Shown here: one piece after another, positions 1 to 7,338 of the stretch | Position numbering within the stretch: the stretch's first letter is position 1 | Layout: each line of letters begins with the position of its first letter | NCBI GenBank assembly: GCA_045645245.1 | Contig: JAZRIK010000049.1 | Coordinates: forward strand, 1 to 8,586 | Length of the DNA: 8,586 bases | Source: Scatosoma sp045645245 | Lineage (GTDB): Bacteria; Bacillota; Clostridia; Christensenellales; Borkfalkiaceae | Reading direction: 5' to 3' | Notes under the pieces: model-generated | Told to the model about the DNA's origin: nothing | Seen by the model: the letters and a program-made list of their open reading frames with translations, nothing else | Databases searched by the model: none | Program-made: the position numbers and the translations under genes

Positions 1-1532
1 GAAAGCAGAGTGGAAATTTGCTTAAAGCGAGTGTTCTTGTTTGCCTTTGCAAGCGTAGCGTCCGCCTGCTTTTGCGCCTGCTCGCGCAGGAGTGCATAAT
101 ATCTTTCGCGCGAAGACTTCGCGTTCGCCGCTTCGACGGCAGGGTTTGTGAATTTGCTTGAAAAAGCGGTTGAACTCGTACCTGCCCCCGTCGTTTCGGG
201 AATATTCTTCACGCTAAACACACCCGTTTCCTTCCACGCGGACAAAATTTTATTCATATAAGGCAGGGGATTTGCGCTGGCGCAGCTACGCTTCGCCGCT
301 TCTAAAATCATATCCAAAGAAAAGCCCCATTCTTTCCAAGTTTTCACCATTTGCAAAGCGTTTGCGCTGCGACGGATATTGCCGCACGCTTCTTGAATTT
401 TCGCAAACGTTTTCAGCTCGTCGTTGCGTTCTTTGATATACGCTTTTACCGCGCCGCCGTCAATCGTACTTTCTTTGGCAAGCCTTTCTACCAGCTTATG
501 CATATCTTCAAAATTACCGCAATCGTTTTTCAAACAGAAAAGGGCAATATCCAAAAGCGCGGTATCGTCAAACCCAAGCGCGCACCATTTTTCCACGTAC
601 TCTTCGATATAGGTCGCGGGATTGCTCACTTTTACGCCCAGCTTTCTGCCGATACGGAAGGTCAAGCTTGCCAACTTTTCACGCGTTTGCATAAACGCGG
701 TAATCTCGCCCGCCGTCTTTTTGCCTTGCGAATACAAATCTTCGAGCGTCGTATCCAAAACGTGCATATTTCCGCGCGTCAAATTTTTCGCCGCCGCAAA
801 AATCGCGTCCTTTTCAAATTCGAGTGTTTGCGTCCACTTCCGATACAGCGAATAATCGTTATCGTCAGGCACGCGCGGATAGCCGTTCGAGCCCTTTACG
901 CCCATCGCGTTGAACAGCGCAATCAACTCGCTTTCGTTTGCGTGATAGGACGAAAGCTCGCGTTCCACCTGCTCGTACGTCATCGCGCCTGCGGCAATCA
1001 GCTTTCTCGCTTTATTGAAAATATACGCAGGGGAAACGGTTTTGCCTTGCTTGCTAATGCAATATTCTGCAACCAGCAAAAGCGCCTGCGGTTGCATAGA
1101 CGATTCTTCCAAGAAGTGCATATACTTGATATAATCGTTGGAGCTTAAATGTTTTTCGACCTTTTGCATTTTGCGTTGCAATTCTTTGTTGAAATCGGCA
1201 TATTGCTCGTATCGAATTTTCTTGGGGCGACCGACTGCCGATTTTACGGGCAAATACTGCACGGCAAAGGGGGTTTTGGATATAATTTCCACCAAATCGA
1301 AATCTTCCCAAAACGCAAACGCCTGCATAAGCGTATTTTCGTCCGTTTGCAGCACTTCCGCCATCGACGCAAGGGAAAAATCAGCCGCCGCGTGCTTGCA
1401 TACGTACAAACCGTAAAGGTAAACCTTTACAGCAAAGCCGTCCGCCTGCGGAAGGTACTTTGTAATGAACTTATTTTCGATTGTCACGTAAGAATTATCG
1501 TCAAATTCTTTTGAAAACGAGCAAAACGCCAT
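1..1532 (-). CDS. DnaD-domain replication protein, 3' end beyond window (partial)
   Basis: Reading leftward from an ATG at 1532-1530, the frame stays open for 510 complete codons and runs off the left edge, so the C-terminus is missing. A Shine-Dalgarno AAGGGAG (1549-1543) sits 10 nt before the ATG. Residues 1-95 look like the winged-helix N-domain of DnaD-type proteins. Residues 127-195, 226-282, 304-370 and 388-446 look like successive DnaD/DnaB_2 helical repeats. The last is the clearest: WKEWGFS at 399-405 and then YMNKILSAW at 425-433, the YxxxILxxW signature of the family. Residues 450-475 form a Ser/Thr/Ala-rich linker, followed by a charged helix starting near RERYYALLREQAQKQA. DnaD-family proteins remodel origin or restart DNA and help load the replicative helicase. 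Typical members are about 230-350 aa, so this one is unusually long. It could be a chromosomal clostridial DnaD paralogue or phage-derived, but no phage genes are visible nearby. It is divergent from sbcDC. The family call is firm; the exact role is inferred. Confidence 0.85.
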   Translation of the reverse strand, partial: MAFCSFSKEFDDNSYVTIENKFITKYLPQADGFAVKVYLYGLYVCKHAAADFSLASMAEVLQTDENTLMQAFAFWEDFDLVEIISKTPFAVQYLPVKSAVGRPKKIRYEQYADFNKELQRKMQKVEKHLSSNDYIKYMHFLEESSMQPQALLLVAEYCISKQGKTVSPAYIFNKARKLIAAGAMTYEQVERELSSYHANESELIALFNAMGVKGSNGYPRVPDDNDYSLYRKWTQTLEFEKDAIFAAAKNLTRGNMHVLDTTLEDLYSQGKKTAGEITAFMQTREKLASLTFRIGRKLGVKVSNPATYIEEYVEKWCALGFDDTALLDIALFCLKNDCGNFEDMHKLVERLAKESTIDGGAVKAYIKERNDELKTFAKIQEACGNIRRSANALQMVKTWKEWGFSLDMILEAAKRSCASANPLPYMNKILSAWKETGVFSVKNIPETTGAGTSSTAFSSKFTNPAVEAANAKSSRERYYALLREQAQKQADATLAKANKNTRFKQISTLL

Positions 1533-1586
1533 AATTTCTTTTCTCCCTTATCAAATTCCGACGGATTTTCGGAAAAATTTTCGTCT

Positions 1587-1619
1587 TTTATCCAACTTTT
1601 CTTGATTTCTTTGGATAAA
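1587..1619. repeat. Perfect 9-bp inverted repeat around the sbcD -35 box (operator candidate)
   Basis: The left arm TTTATCCAA (1587-1595) and right arm TTGGATAAA (1611-1619) are exact reverse complements separated by 15 bp. The -35 box TTGATT at 1602-1607 sits in the spacer, and the right arm fills part of the -35/-10 spacer. A dimeric regulator bound here would block sigma-factor contact. In the dnaD-like transcript the same bases could form a stem-loop in the leader. I do not recognise the arms as a known operator; in particular they do not match the Bacillota LexA box. Confidence 0.5.
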
Positions 1620-1630
1620 TAGTGTATAAT
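1602..1630 (+). promoter_or_regulatory. Sigma-A-like promoter for sbcDC
   Basis: A -35 box TTGATT (1602-1607), an exact 17-bp spacer and a consensus -10 box TATAAT (1625-1630) predict transcription from about 1637. This leaves a leader of about 130 nt before the sbcD GTG. The -35 lies in the middle of a 9-bp inverted repeat (1587-1619), which suggests control by a DNA-binding protein. No promoter of similar quality was seen before the four genes further downstream, so this may drive the whole series. Confidence 0.65.
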
Positions 1631-1653
1631 AAAATCGTGCGAATATCGCAAAA

Positions 1654-1773
1654 ATGTCACGAAGTAAAATCATTATACATTTTTTCGCCAAGAAAAGCAA
1701 CCCAAAACGAGTGGATTTTTATAAAAAAATCCCAAAACCCGCAACCGAGTATTGCAAAGGAGACCTGCCGTGA
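1654..1773 (+). CDS. Possible 39-aa leader ORF overlapping the sbcD start
   Basis: ATG at 1654 opens a 39-codon frame beginning MSRSKIIIHFF and ending in CKGDLP. Its stop TGA (1771-1773) overlaps the sbcD GTG (1770-1772) in a GTGA arrangement typical of translational coupling. The peptide is basic and Lys-rich, with no membrane segment or recognisable domain. It starts about 17 nt after the predicted sbcD transcription start and has no convincing Shine-Dalgarno sequence. The Lys content partly reflects A-rich DNA, so this may be a chance open frame. No function is assigned. Confidence 0.2.
   Translation: MSRSKIIIHFFAKKSNPKRVDFYKKIPKPATEYCKGDLP
1672..1700 (-). promoter_or_regulatory. Sigma-A-like promoter for the dnaD-like gene
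   Basis: On the minus strand, a -35 box TTGCTT (1700-1695), a 17-bp spacer and a perfect -10 box TATAAT (1677-1672) predict a start near 1665. This gives a leader of about 130 nt before the ATG at 1532. The -35 is weak but the spacing is ideal and the -10 is consensus. The promoter faces the sbcD promoter, so each polymerase must cross the other promoter. Confidence 0.55.
1713..1732. repeat. AT-rich 8-bp inverted repeat in the sbcD leader
   Basis: GGATTTTT (1713-1720) and AAAAATCC (1725-1732) are perfect complements with a 4-nt loop. The element lies in the sbcD leader about 24 nt before its ribosome binding site, and just upstream of the -35 box of the opposing promoter. It could be a leader hairpin, a regulator site or an A/T tract acting as an upstream element. 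It is not followed by a U-run on either strand, so it is not read as a terminator. Confidence 0.35.
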
Positions 1774-2930
1774 AAATTTTACACACGTCCGATTGGCACG
1801 TCGGTAAACGCCTAATCACGAAAGAACGCCTTTTAGAACAAGCGGAAGTGTTGGACGAAATTGCAAAAATTTGCGATGACGAGCAGATCGAGCTGGTACT
1901 CATCGCGGGGGATATATTCGACACCTACACCCCCAGCGCGGAAGCGGAAGAATTATTCTATGCCAAAGTGAAAGCGATTGCGGGGGAAAACCGCGCGGTA
2001 TTGATGATTAGCGGCAACCACGACGACGGAGTGCGCCTTTCGGCGATTACGCCGTTATCGGGCGAGCAAGGGGTTTACGTAGTGGGCAACTCGCGAGAGT
2101 TATACGTTCCGCAAAACAACGCTCGTAGCGTTCGTCCGATTGCTTCGGGAAAAGGCTGGGTGACGTTTGTAAACGGGGACGGGGAAAAGGTATTCATCGC
2201 AACCCTGCCCTATCCAAACGAAGCGCGCTTTAAGGAAGAAAAATCCGATTTACCCTATATAGAGCGTATGAAAAAGTGGATAGACGAAGGGGTAAGCGGA
2301 AATATAGAAAACTTGCCGTCTATCCTACTTGCGCATATTTTCGTGGCGGGCGGCAGCGAAAGCGCGGGCGAGCGTGAAATCGACCTTGGCGGGGCGCGCG
2401 CAATCCCGATTGACGCTTTACCAAATTGCGACTATATCGCGCTCGGCCACTTACACAAAAAGCAGAAAATGGGCAAAGCCAACGTTTATTACAGCGGTTC
2501 GCCCTTACAATACGCCTTCGACGAACGGGCGGATAAAAGCGTAAAAGTATTCTCGCTCACGAAAGCAGGCGTGGAAAATCTTAAAGACGTGCCGTTGACG
2601 AAGGGCAAAAAACTCATTCGTTTGCAGGCGGACAGCGTGGAGAATGCGGAGCTTTTGCTGCAGGGCTATCCCGATAGCTGGGTGGAAATGACGCTTATGT
2701 TATCCGCGCCGATGACGGCAGGCGATAGCGCGCGGCTTGCAAAAAAAGAAAATTTAGCGTGCTTGCAAACGGAAATTCACACGGATACCGACTTGCAATT
2801 TGAAAGCCGCAAGGGCTTGACGGACGCGGAATTATTCGACGCGTATTATCAAACGGCGTACGGCACGCAGCCGAAAGCAGAAACCAAAACGCTGTTTTTA
2901 AGCGTATTGAGCGAATTAGACGAACGCTGA
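1770..2930 (+). CDS. sbcD: SbcD nuclease subunit (Mre11-like)
   Basis: Nuclease subunit of the SbcCD complex, which in the cytoplasm degrades double-stranded DNA from blocked ends and cuts hairpins using Mn2+. At 386 aa it matches the usual length (about 390-400). The calcineurin-like phosphoesterase motifs are all present in order: DWH (D8, H10), GDIFD (D48), GNHDD (N83, H84), the metal-binding His in LAHIF (H189) and GHLH (226-229), followed by YSGSPLQYAF. The C-terminal third is the more variable capping and SbcC-contact part. I chose GTG at 1770 over the upstream TTG at 1752. It has AAAGGAGA (1756-1763) about 7 nt before it, and the protein then begins with the family-typical start KILHTSDWH, whereas the TTG lies upstream of that site. 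The gene is followed by sbcC after 18 bp, the standard order. Confidence 0.96.
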   Translation: MKILHTSDWHVGKRLITKERLLEQAEVLDEIAKICDDEQIELVLIAGDIFDTYTPSAEAEELFYAKVKAIAGENRAVLMISGNHDDGVRLSAITPLSGEQGVYVVGNSRELYVPQNNARSVRPIASGKGWVTFVNGDGEKVFIATLPYPNEARFKEEKSDLPYIERMKKWIDEGVSGNIENLPSILLAHIFVAGGSESAGEREIDLGGARAIPIDALPNCDYIALGHLHKKQKMGKANVYYSGSPLQYAFDERADKSVKVFSLTKAGVENLKDVPLTKGKKLIRLQADSVENAELLLQGYPDSWVEMTLMLSAPMTAGDSARLAKKENLACLQTEIHTDTDLQFESRKGLTDAELFDAYYQTAYGTQPKAETKTLFLSVLSELDER

Positions 2931-2948
2931 CCCATATAAGGAGTAGGT

Positions 2949-5543
2949 ATGAAACCCGTTTATCTCGAATTTAACGGAATAAACAGCTTTTCCGAGCCGG
3001 CGCGCATTGATTTTAAGGCGTTGCTCTCGGGGGGAGTGTTTGGCATTTTCGGGAATACGGGCAGCGGTAAAAGTACGATTTTGGATAGTATTCACTTTGC
3101 GTTATACGGCGAAATCGACCGCGTACCCAAATCGTTTAACGATTGTATCAACCACCGCTCGGATATGGCGAGCGTGACGTTCGATTTTGAAATTACTGAA
3201 AACGGAATGCGAAAAACCTACCGCGTCAAGCGCGAACGCAAACGCAAGACGGGCGGCACGAAAGCGTTTTTGTACGAGCATACAAATAGCGGACTTTTTG
3301 CGCTTGCCGAAGGCACGCGCGACGTCGATGAACAAATCGAGCGTATTATCGGTTTAAGCTTTACCGATTTTAAGATGTGTATCGCGTTGCCGCAGGGCGA
3401 TTTTGCCGCGCTCGTGCAATCGACGACGGCGGAGCGGGTGAAACTCGTTTCGCGACTGTTTAATTTGGATAAATACGGCGAGAAACTCACCAAATCCATC
3501 AACGAAAAATATTATCAAGCGGAAACGGAAGTAAACCTGCTGCTTGCCAAAATGGGCGAAAACGAAGGGGGCAGCGACGAACGAATTGCGCTCAATAACG
3601 CACAGCTTGCACAAGAAAAACAAGCGCTTGACCTTACGAAAACGCACGCGGACGCAGCGCAAAAGTCGTATGAAAAGGCGTTGGAAACGCATAAGAAAAA
3701 ACACGATTTCGACTGTCTTTGCACACGGCTGAACGATTTACAAACACGCTTAAACGAAATGGAAGAGCTGCGCTTGCTTTTAGAGCGTTTTCCCAAAGCG
3801 CAGGCGGCGGCGGAAAAAGCAAAAATGGCAAAAAAAGCCGCGGACGACGAGCAAGCGGCAAACGAAAAAGCAGCGCAAGCCAAAACCGACCATCAATCGG
3901 CAACGCAACGCCTGCAAACGCTGAAAAACGAGTTTGAGCAAGCAAATTACGATGAAAAAATCGTTCAAACGACGGTGAATTTGGAAAAAGTCCGTTCCGC
4001 GCAACAAGATATTGCGAAAGCGCGTACCGCCAAGGGGCAGTTGGACGATTGCATCGCAGAATATAAAAAAATCGAAAATAAATATGCTAAAAAAGATTTT
4101 GACGGCTTAAAGAAACGCTTGGAAGGCGAGCTGGAAACGCTGGGTGAAGCGGATACGCTCATCGAGTATATCAAACGCCACGCAAAAGCCGTGTTTTTAT
4201 CCGACGCTTACAGCGAATTTTGCACCGACTTAACCGCGCTTGCTAAAAAGCATATATCGGCGCAAGCGGATATCGAAGTTTTATTACAAAAATACGCGTT
4301 GAACGCACCCATGGATGGCTTGAAGCCGGATATTATGGCGATGAACGAAGCGTTTAAGGCGCAGGAAAAAACGCGTAAGGCGCTCCGCGAGCAGTTAAAC
4401 GCTTTGGAAAAGGACGAACGCGATTATAGCTATAACGAACAGCAAAAACAGCTTTTGATCGAGCAGGGCAAGGTATATAGAGCAAGCTATAACGACGCAA
4501 AGGCGAATATTGCGGAAGTGGAAAAACTGGGCAGCTTAACCGATCTGCAAACCGCTTTAACCGCATTACAAACGGAGAAAGAAAAGCACAATGAGCGCAT
4601 ACAGGATATGCAAACGAAGCAATCGCAAGCGTATGCGGAAATAGAAAAACAAACGGGACTTTCACGCGCGTACGCGAACGCCCGCAACGAATACGAGCGC
4701 GCGCTTGCAAGCGATTTACGCGCAAGCGAATTTGCAAACGAACAAGCGGCGCAAGCCATTTTAGAGAAAGTGGGCGACGAAGGGCAGGCGCGGGAAAAAG
4801 TAAAAGCGTTTTTCGACGACTACGCGTTGGTTCTCGCCGAGCGGAAAAAGATAGACGAAAAAGCGTTTGAAAGCTTTGACGAGAATGCGCTTACACAAGC
4901 GGAAACGGCTAAAAACCAAGCGCAAGCGGAAGTGGAACGGCTGCAAAAAAGCGTGGGCGCATTACAAGAAAATCAAGCGCGTTTAGCTACGCTCAAAGAA
5001 AAATTCAAGCAACAGCAAAAAGAGTTGCAAGAAAAGGAAAAGCAAAAAAACGCGTACGACGAATTGCGTTCGCTGGTAAGGAATAATAAGTTTTTAGAAT
5101 TTATCGCTTGCGAGTATTTACAAGAAATTTGCTTGGGCGCGAGCAAAACGCTGCTCTCTTTAACGAACGGACGGTACTTTTTGCAATACGACAAAGAGTT
5201 TAAGGTAGGCGATAACTTGGACGGCGGCAACTTACGCGCGGTAAAAACGCTGTCGGGCGGCGAAACGTTTTTGGTATCGTTATCTCTTGCGCTTTCATTG
5301 AGCGCGGCAATTTGCGCAAAATCCCGTCCTATCGAGTTTTTCTTCTTGGACGAAGGGTTCGGTACGCTGGACGAAGGGCTTGTAGATACGGTAATGGACG
5401 TACTTGGAAAGTTAAGCAAATCGTTCGCAGTCGGCTTAATTTCGCACGTGGAAGAATTAAAGCACAGGATCGAAAATAAAATTATCGTATCGGGCGCGAC
5501 GGAAACGCACGGCTCAACGGTACGGGTGGATTACATTTTATAA
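2949..5543 (+). CDS. sbcC: SbcC ATPase subunit (Rad50-like), without zinc hook
   Basis: ATPase partner of SbcD. The split ABC head opens and closes with ATP and gates DNA to the nuclease, while long coiled coils form the arms. The start ATG has AAGGAG (2938-2943) 5 nt upstream. Head motifs: Walker A GNTGSGKST (35-43), Q-loop ALPQGDF (Q149), signature LSGGE (768-772), Walker B FFFLDEGFGTLD (D801, E802) and the H-loop ISH (H833). Residues about 190-735 are highly charged, rich in A, E, K and Q, and read as coiled coil, interrupted near the middle by a Pro/Gly stretch (454-460). The length is 864 aa, clearly shorter than the roughly 1050-1130 aa of E. coli and B. subtilis SbcC. No CxxC motif occurs anywhere; the nearest is C256-L-C258, far from the apex. 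The catalytic head looks intact, so I read it as functional with an altered arm tip. Confidence 0.95.
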   Translation: MKPVYLEFNGINSFSEPARIDFKALLSGGVFGIFGNTGSGKSTILDSIHFALYGEIDRVPKSFNDCINHRSDMASVTFDFEITENGMRKTYRVKRERKRKTGGTKAFLYEHTNSGLFALAEGTRDVDEQIERIIGLSFTDFKMCIALPQGDFAALVQSTTAERVKLVSRLFNLDKYGEKLTKSINEKYYQAETEVNLLLAKMGENEGGSDERIALNNAQLAQEKQALDLTKTHADAAQKSYEKALETHKKKHDFDCLCTRLNDLQTRLNEMEELRLLLERFPKAQAAAEKAKMAKKAADDEQAANEKAAQAKTDHQSATQRLQTLKNEFEQANYDEKIVQTTVNLEKVRSAQQDIAKARTAKGQLDDCIAEYKKIENKYAKKDFDGLKKRLEGELETLGEADTLIEYIKRHAKAVFLSDAYSEFCTDLTALAKKHISAQADIEVLLQKYALNAPMDGLKPDIMAMNEAFKAQEKTRKALREQLNALEKDERDYSYNEQQKQLLIEQGKVYRASYNDAKANIAEVEKLGSLTDLQTALTALQTEKEKHNERIQDMQTKQSQAYAEIEKQTGLSRAYANARNEYERALASDLRASEFANEQAAQAILEKVGDEGQAREKVKAFFDDYALVLAERKKIDEKAFESFDENALTQAETAKNQAQAEVERLQKSVGALQENQARLATLKEKFKQQQKELQEKEKQKNAYDELRSLVRNNKFLEFIACEYLQEICLGASKTLLSLTNGRYFLQYDKEFKVGDNLDGGNLRAVKTLSGGETFLVSLSLALSLSAAICAKSRPIEFFFLDEGFGTLDEGLVDTVMDVLGKLSKSFAVGLISHVEELKHRIENKIIVSGATETHGSTVRVDYIL

Positions 5544-5552
5544 AAAAATAAC

Positions 5553-5591
5553 GAAAGACGGTAAAAAAAACAAAGCGAGAAACGGTAAAAA
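5553..5591 (+). repeat. Short imperfect direct repeat between sbcC and the next gene
   Basis: Two 15-bp copies, GAAAGACGGTAAAAA (5553-5567) and GAGAAACGGTAAAAA (5577-5591), match at 13 of 15 positions with a 24-bp period. They fill most of the 51-bp gap and end 3 bp before the ATG of the following gene. The gap has no strong Shine-Dalgarno or terminator. Function unknown; it may be simple A-rich drift. Confidence 0.35.
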
Positions 5592-5594
5592 GTT

Positions 5595-7295
5595 ATGATC
5601 GTAAGCGCAGTATCCTTATGGAAAAAACTGAATTTGAACACTCCGCTCGGCGCAAGCGAGTGGGGGATAGAAGAACGCGACGGCGTGCGATACAGCCACG
5701 TGACCTATTCTGGGCACAAGGTATCCGACGGCAGCGTGCGTATTTACGCGCGTTTTGCCCGTCCTATCGGCGGTGCGACAAAGCCGGTAGTGCTGTTATT
5801 GCCCGACGCCGGCAAGGGTATGGACGAGGAACTCTTTGGTTATTTTTTAGAGAAAGGGTATGCGGTGCTGATGCCCGATTACGCGGGGAAATTGCCCGAT
5901 GATACGGACAGCGATTTCCGCACGACCTATCCCATTTCCCTTGATTACGGCAATTTGGTGCGCTCGCGGGGCTTGGAAAATATGGAGCAGCTCCAAGCCG
6001 ACCAAACCACTTGGTTCGAGTGGTTGTACGTCGCCTTGTTCTCCGTCGAATACTTAAAAGCGCGCGCGGACGTTGGGAATATCGGCGTAGTGGGCGTGCG
6101 CGCAGGCGGCGCGCTTGCTTGGCAAACGCTGCTTTCACCGCACGTAAAATGCGGCGTACCCATCAACGCAGTGGGCTGGAAATCGTTTGCTTCCATTGCG
6201 AAATTCGGGGATAACGTAGCGCACAATCTAAAAGAAGAAACACATCGGTATATTGCTGCGGTGGAAGCGCAATCGTACGCACCGTACGTAAAATGTCCCG
6301 TGTTAATGCTTTGTTCCTTGCGCGATTCTTCGTTCGATTGCGACCGTGCCTACGATACGTATTCGCGTATCGGTATAGGCGAAGGCAGCGCGCTCGTATA
6401 TTCGGCGGATAGCGGCGCTTGTATCGGGCCGAAGGGCTTAACGGATATGGACTTGTTCTTGGAAAAGAACTTAAAGGGTCGCGAAATTTACATTCCCGAC
6501 ACCTTAAACGTGGCATTGCAGGAAACGGAAGACGGCTTGCAGGTATGCGTAGAATGCGACAAGGAAGGCATTTTAGAAGAAGCGGGCGTGTTCTACGCCG
6601 AAGCGGACGTGCGTACCAAGTGCGCGTATCGCGACTGGCGTAAAATTTATAAAATATCGGGTAAAATGGTAAAAAACGGCAAGTTTAATTGTCCCGTTAA
6701 ACCGTTTGCGGGCGCGTCGGCGGTATTTGTGTTTGCTTATGCAAAATACATTAACGGTTTCCGCGTGACGTCTAAAATTACCGCAAAACGAATCGCAAAT
6801 CCCGACCCGAATGCGGTGAAGGGCAGGGCGCTCTTTACGGGAACGGAAATGGACACGTTCAGCGTGGCAGAATATAAAGAGTATTCGATTGCCGACGTAT
6901 TTTTGGAAAAGGAAGCGATGCCCAAACGAGTAGTGGGCTACGGCGGTATTAAGGGCGCATACTCGTTAGGCGGTATTAAGACGTACAAAATCAGCTCGCC
7001 GATGTACATTCCCGACGAAAATGCGATGCTTGCCTTCGACGCGTGGATGCCGCAGGACGGCGAGTTAAAGGTATCCGTCGAAGTGGGCGACGTAGAGCGC
7101 GACGCGGAAAGATATACTTGTCTTATCCCCGTTAAGGGCGGCGGCAAGTGGAAACGCATTATTTTACGCGCGAGCGATTTGAAGGGCGAAAACAGCAATG
7201 TGCCCCTGCGCAACTTTTACGACGGCAAAGCGTTGCTGTTCGATAACGAAGACGAAAACGTACAATACGCAGTCACAAATATTTTATGGCTGTAA
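5595..7295 (+). CDS. Alpha/beta-hydrolase-fold protein with substituted catalytic residues
   Basis: The first ~290 residues follow the alpha/beta-hydrolase layout of acetylxylan-esterase or dienelactone-hydrolase-like proteins: VVLLLPDAGKG, then FLEKGYAVLMPDYAG, then the elbow strand NIGVVGVRAGG. The nucleophile position in that elbow is R169 where GxSxG needs Ser. The acid may be D244 in SLRDSSFD, and the loop after YSADSG (around 275-276) has Ala-Cys where the catalytic His would be expected. The protein is therefore probably non-hydrolytic or uses other chemistry. Residues about 300-400 and 410-566 look like beta-sandwich domains; the last ends in FDNEDENVQYAVTNILWL, reminiscent of carbohydrate-binding-type modules. 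There is no signal peptide or membrane segment, so it is likely cytoplasmic. The ATG at 5595 is the first start possible after an in-frame TAA (5586-5588), but its Shine-Dalgarno is weak. Substrate and role are unknown. Confidence 0.75.
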   Translation: MIVSAVSLWKKLNLNTPLGASEWGIEERDGVRYSHVTYSGHKVSDGSVRIYARFARPIGGATKPVVLLLPDAGKGMDEELFGYFLEKGYAVLMPDYAGKLPDDTDSDFRTTYPISLDYGNLVRSRGLENMEQLQADQTTWFEWLYVALFSVEYLKARADVGNIGVVGVRAGGALAWQTLLSPHVKCGVPINAVGWKSFASIAKFGDNVAHNLKEETHRYIAAVEAQSYAPYVKCPVLMLCSLRDSSFDCDRAYDTYSRIGIGEGSALVYSADSGACIGPKGLTDMDLFLEKNLKGREIYIPDTLNVALQETEDGLQVCVECDKEGILEEAGVFYAEADVRTKCAYRDWRKIYKISGKMVKNGKFNCPVKPFAGASAVFVFAYAKYINGFRVTSKITAKRIANPDPNAVKGRALFTGTEMDTFSVAEYKEYSIADVFLEKEAMPKRVVGYGGIKGAYSLGGIKTYKISSPMYIPDENAMLAFDAWMPQDGELKVSVEVGDVERDAERYTCLIPVKGGGKWKRIILRASDLKGENSNVPLRNFYDGKALLFDNEDENVQYAVTNILWL

Positions 7296-7297
7296 GA

Positions 7298-7312
7298 GCG
7301 TACCGTGTACGC
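7298..7312 (+). repeat. Small perfect hairpin in the gap before lepB
   Basis: GCGTAC (7298-7303) pairs with GTACGC (7307-7312) around a 3-nt loop, right after the stop of the hydrolase-like gene. Only an interrupted T-rich stretch (ATTGAATTT) follows, so termination would be weak at best. It may stabilise or process the mRNA between the two genes. Confidence 0.4.
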
Positions 7313-7338
7313 ATTGAATTTAGTAAACGGAGCAAATA

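Noticed and set aside
351..1148. Long plus-strand open frame (265 codons) opposite the dnaD-like gene
   Set aside because: Antisense to a gene with clear family motifs; its product has no recognisable domain, is rich in Arg and Phe as expected of a reverse-strand shadow, and has no good ribosome binding site.
1752..1769. TTG at 1752 as the sbcD start, adding six residues
   Set aside because: It sits upstream of the AAAGGAGA site that is ideally spaced from GTG at 1770, and the family N-terminus begins at the KILHTSDWH segment.
1533..1769. LexA/SOS box in the sbcDC control region
   Set aside because: I looked for a GAAC-N4-GTTC type site and found none.
1622..1807. 61-codon plus-strand frame spanning the promoter and the sbcD start
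   Set aside because: It begins inside the -10 region of the sbcD promoter, lacks a ribosome binding site and runs into sbcD in another frame.
3714..3722. C256-L-C258 of SbcC as a zinc hook
   Set aside because: It is CxC, not CxxC, and lies about 170 residues from the middle of the arms where the hook belongs.
7298..7320. Hairpin after the hydrolase-like gene as an intrinsic terminator
   Set aside because: The stem is only 6 bp and the following stretch is not a continuous T-run.
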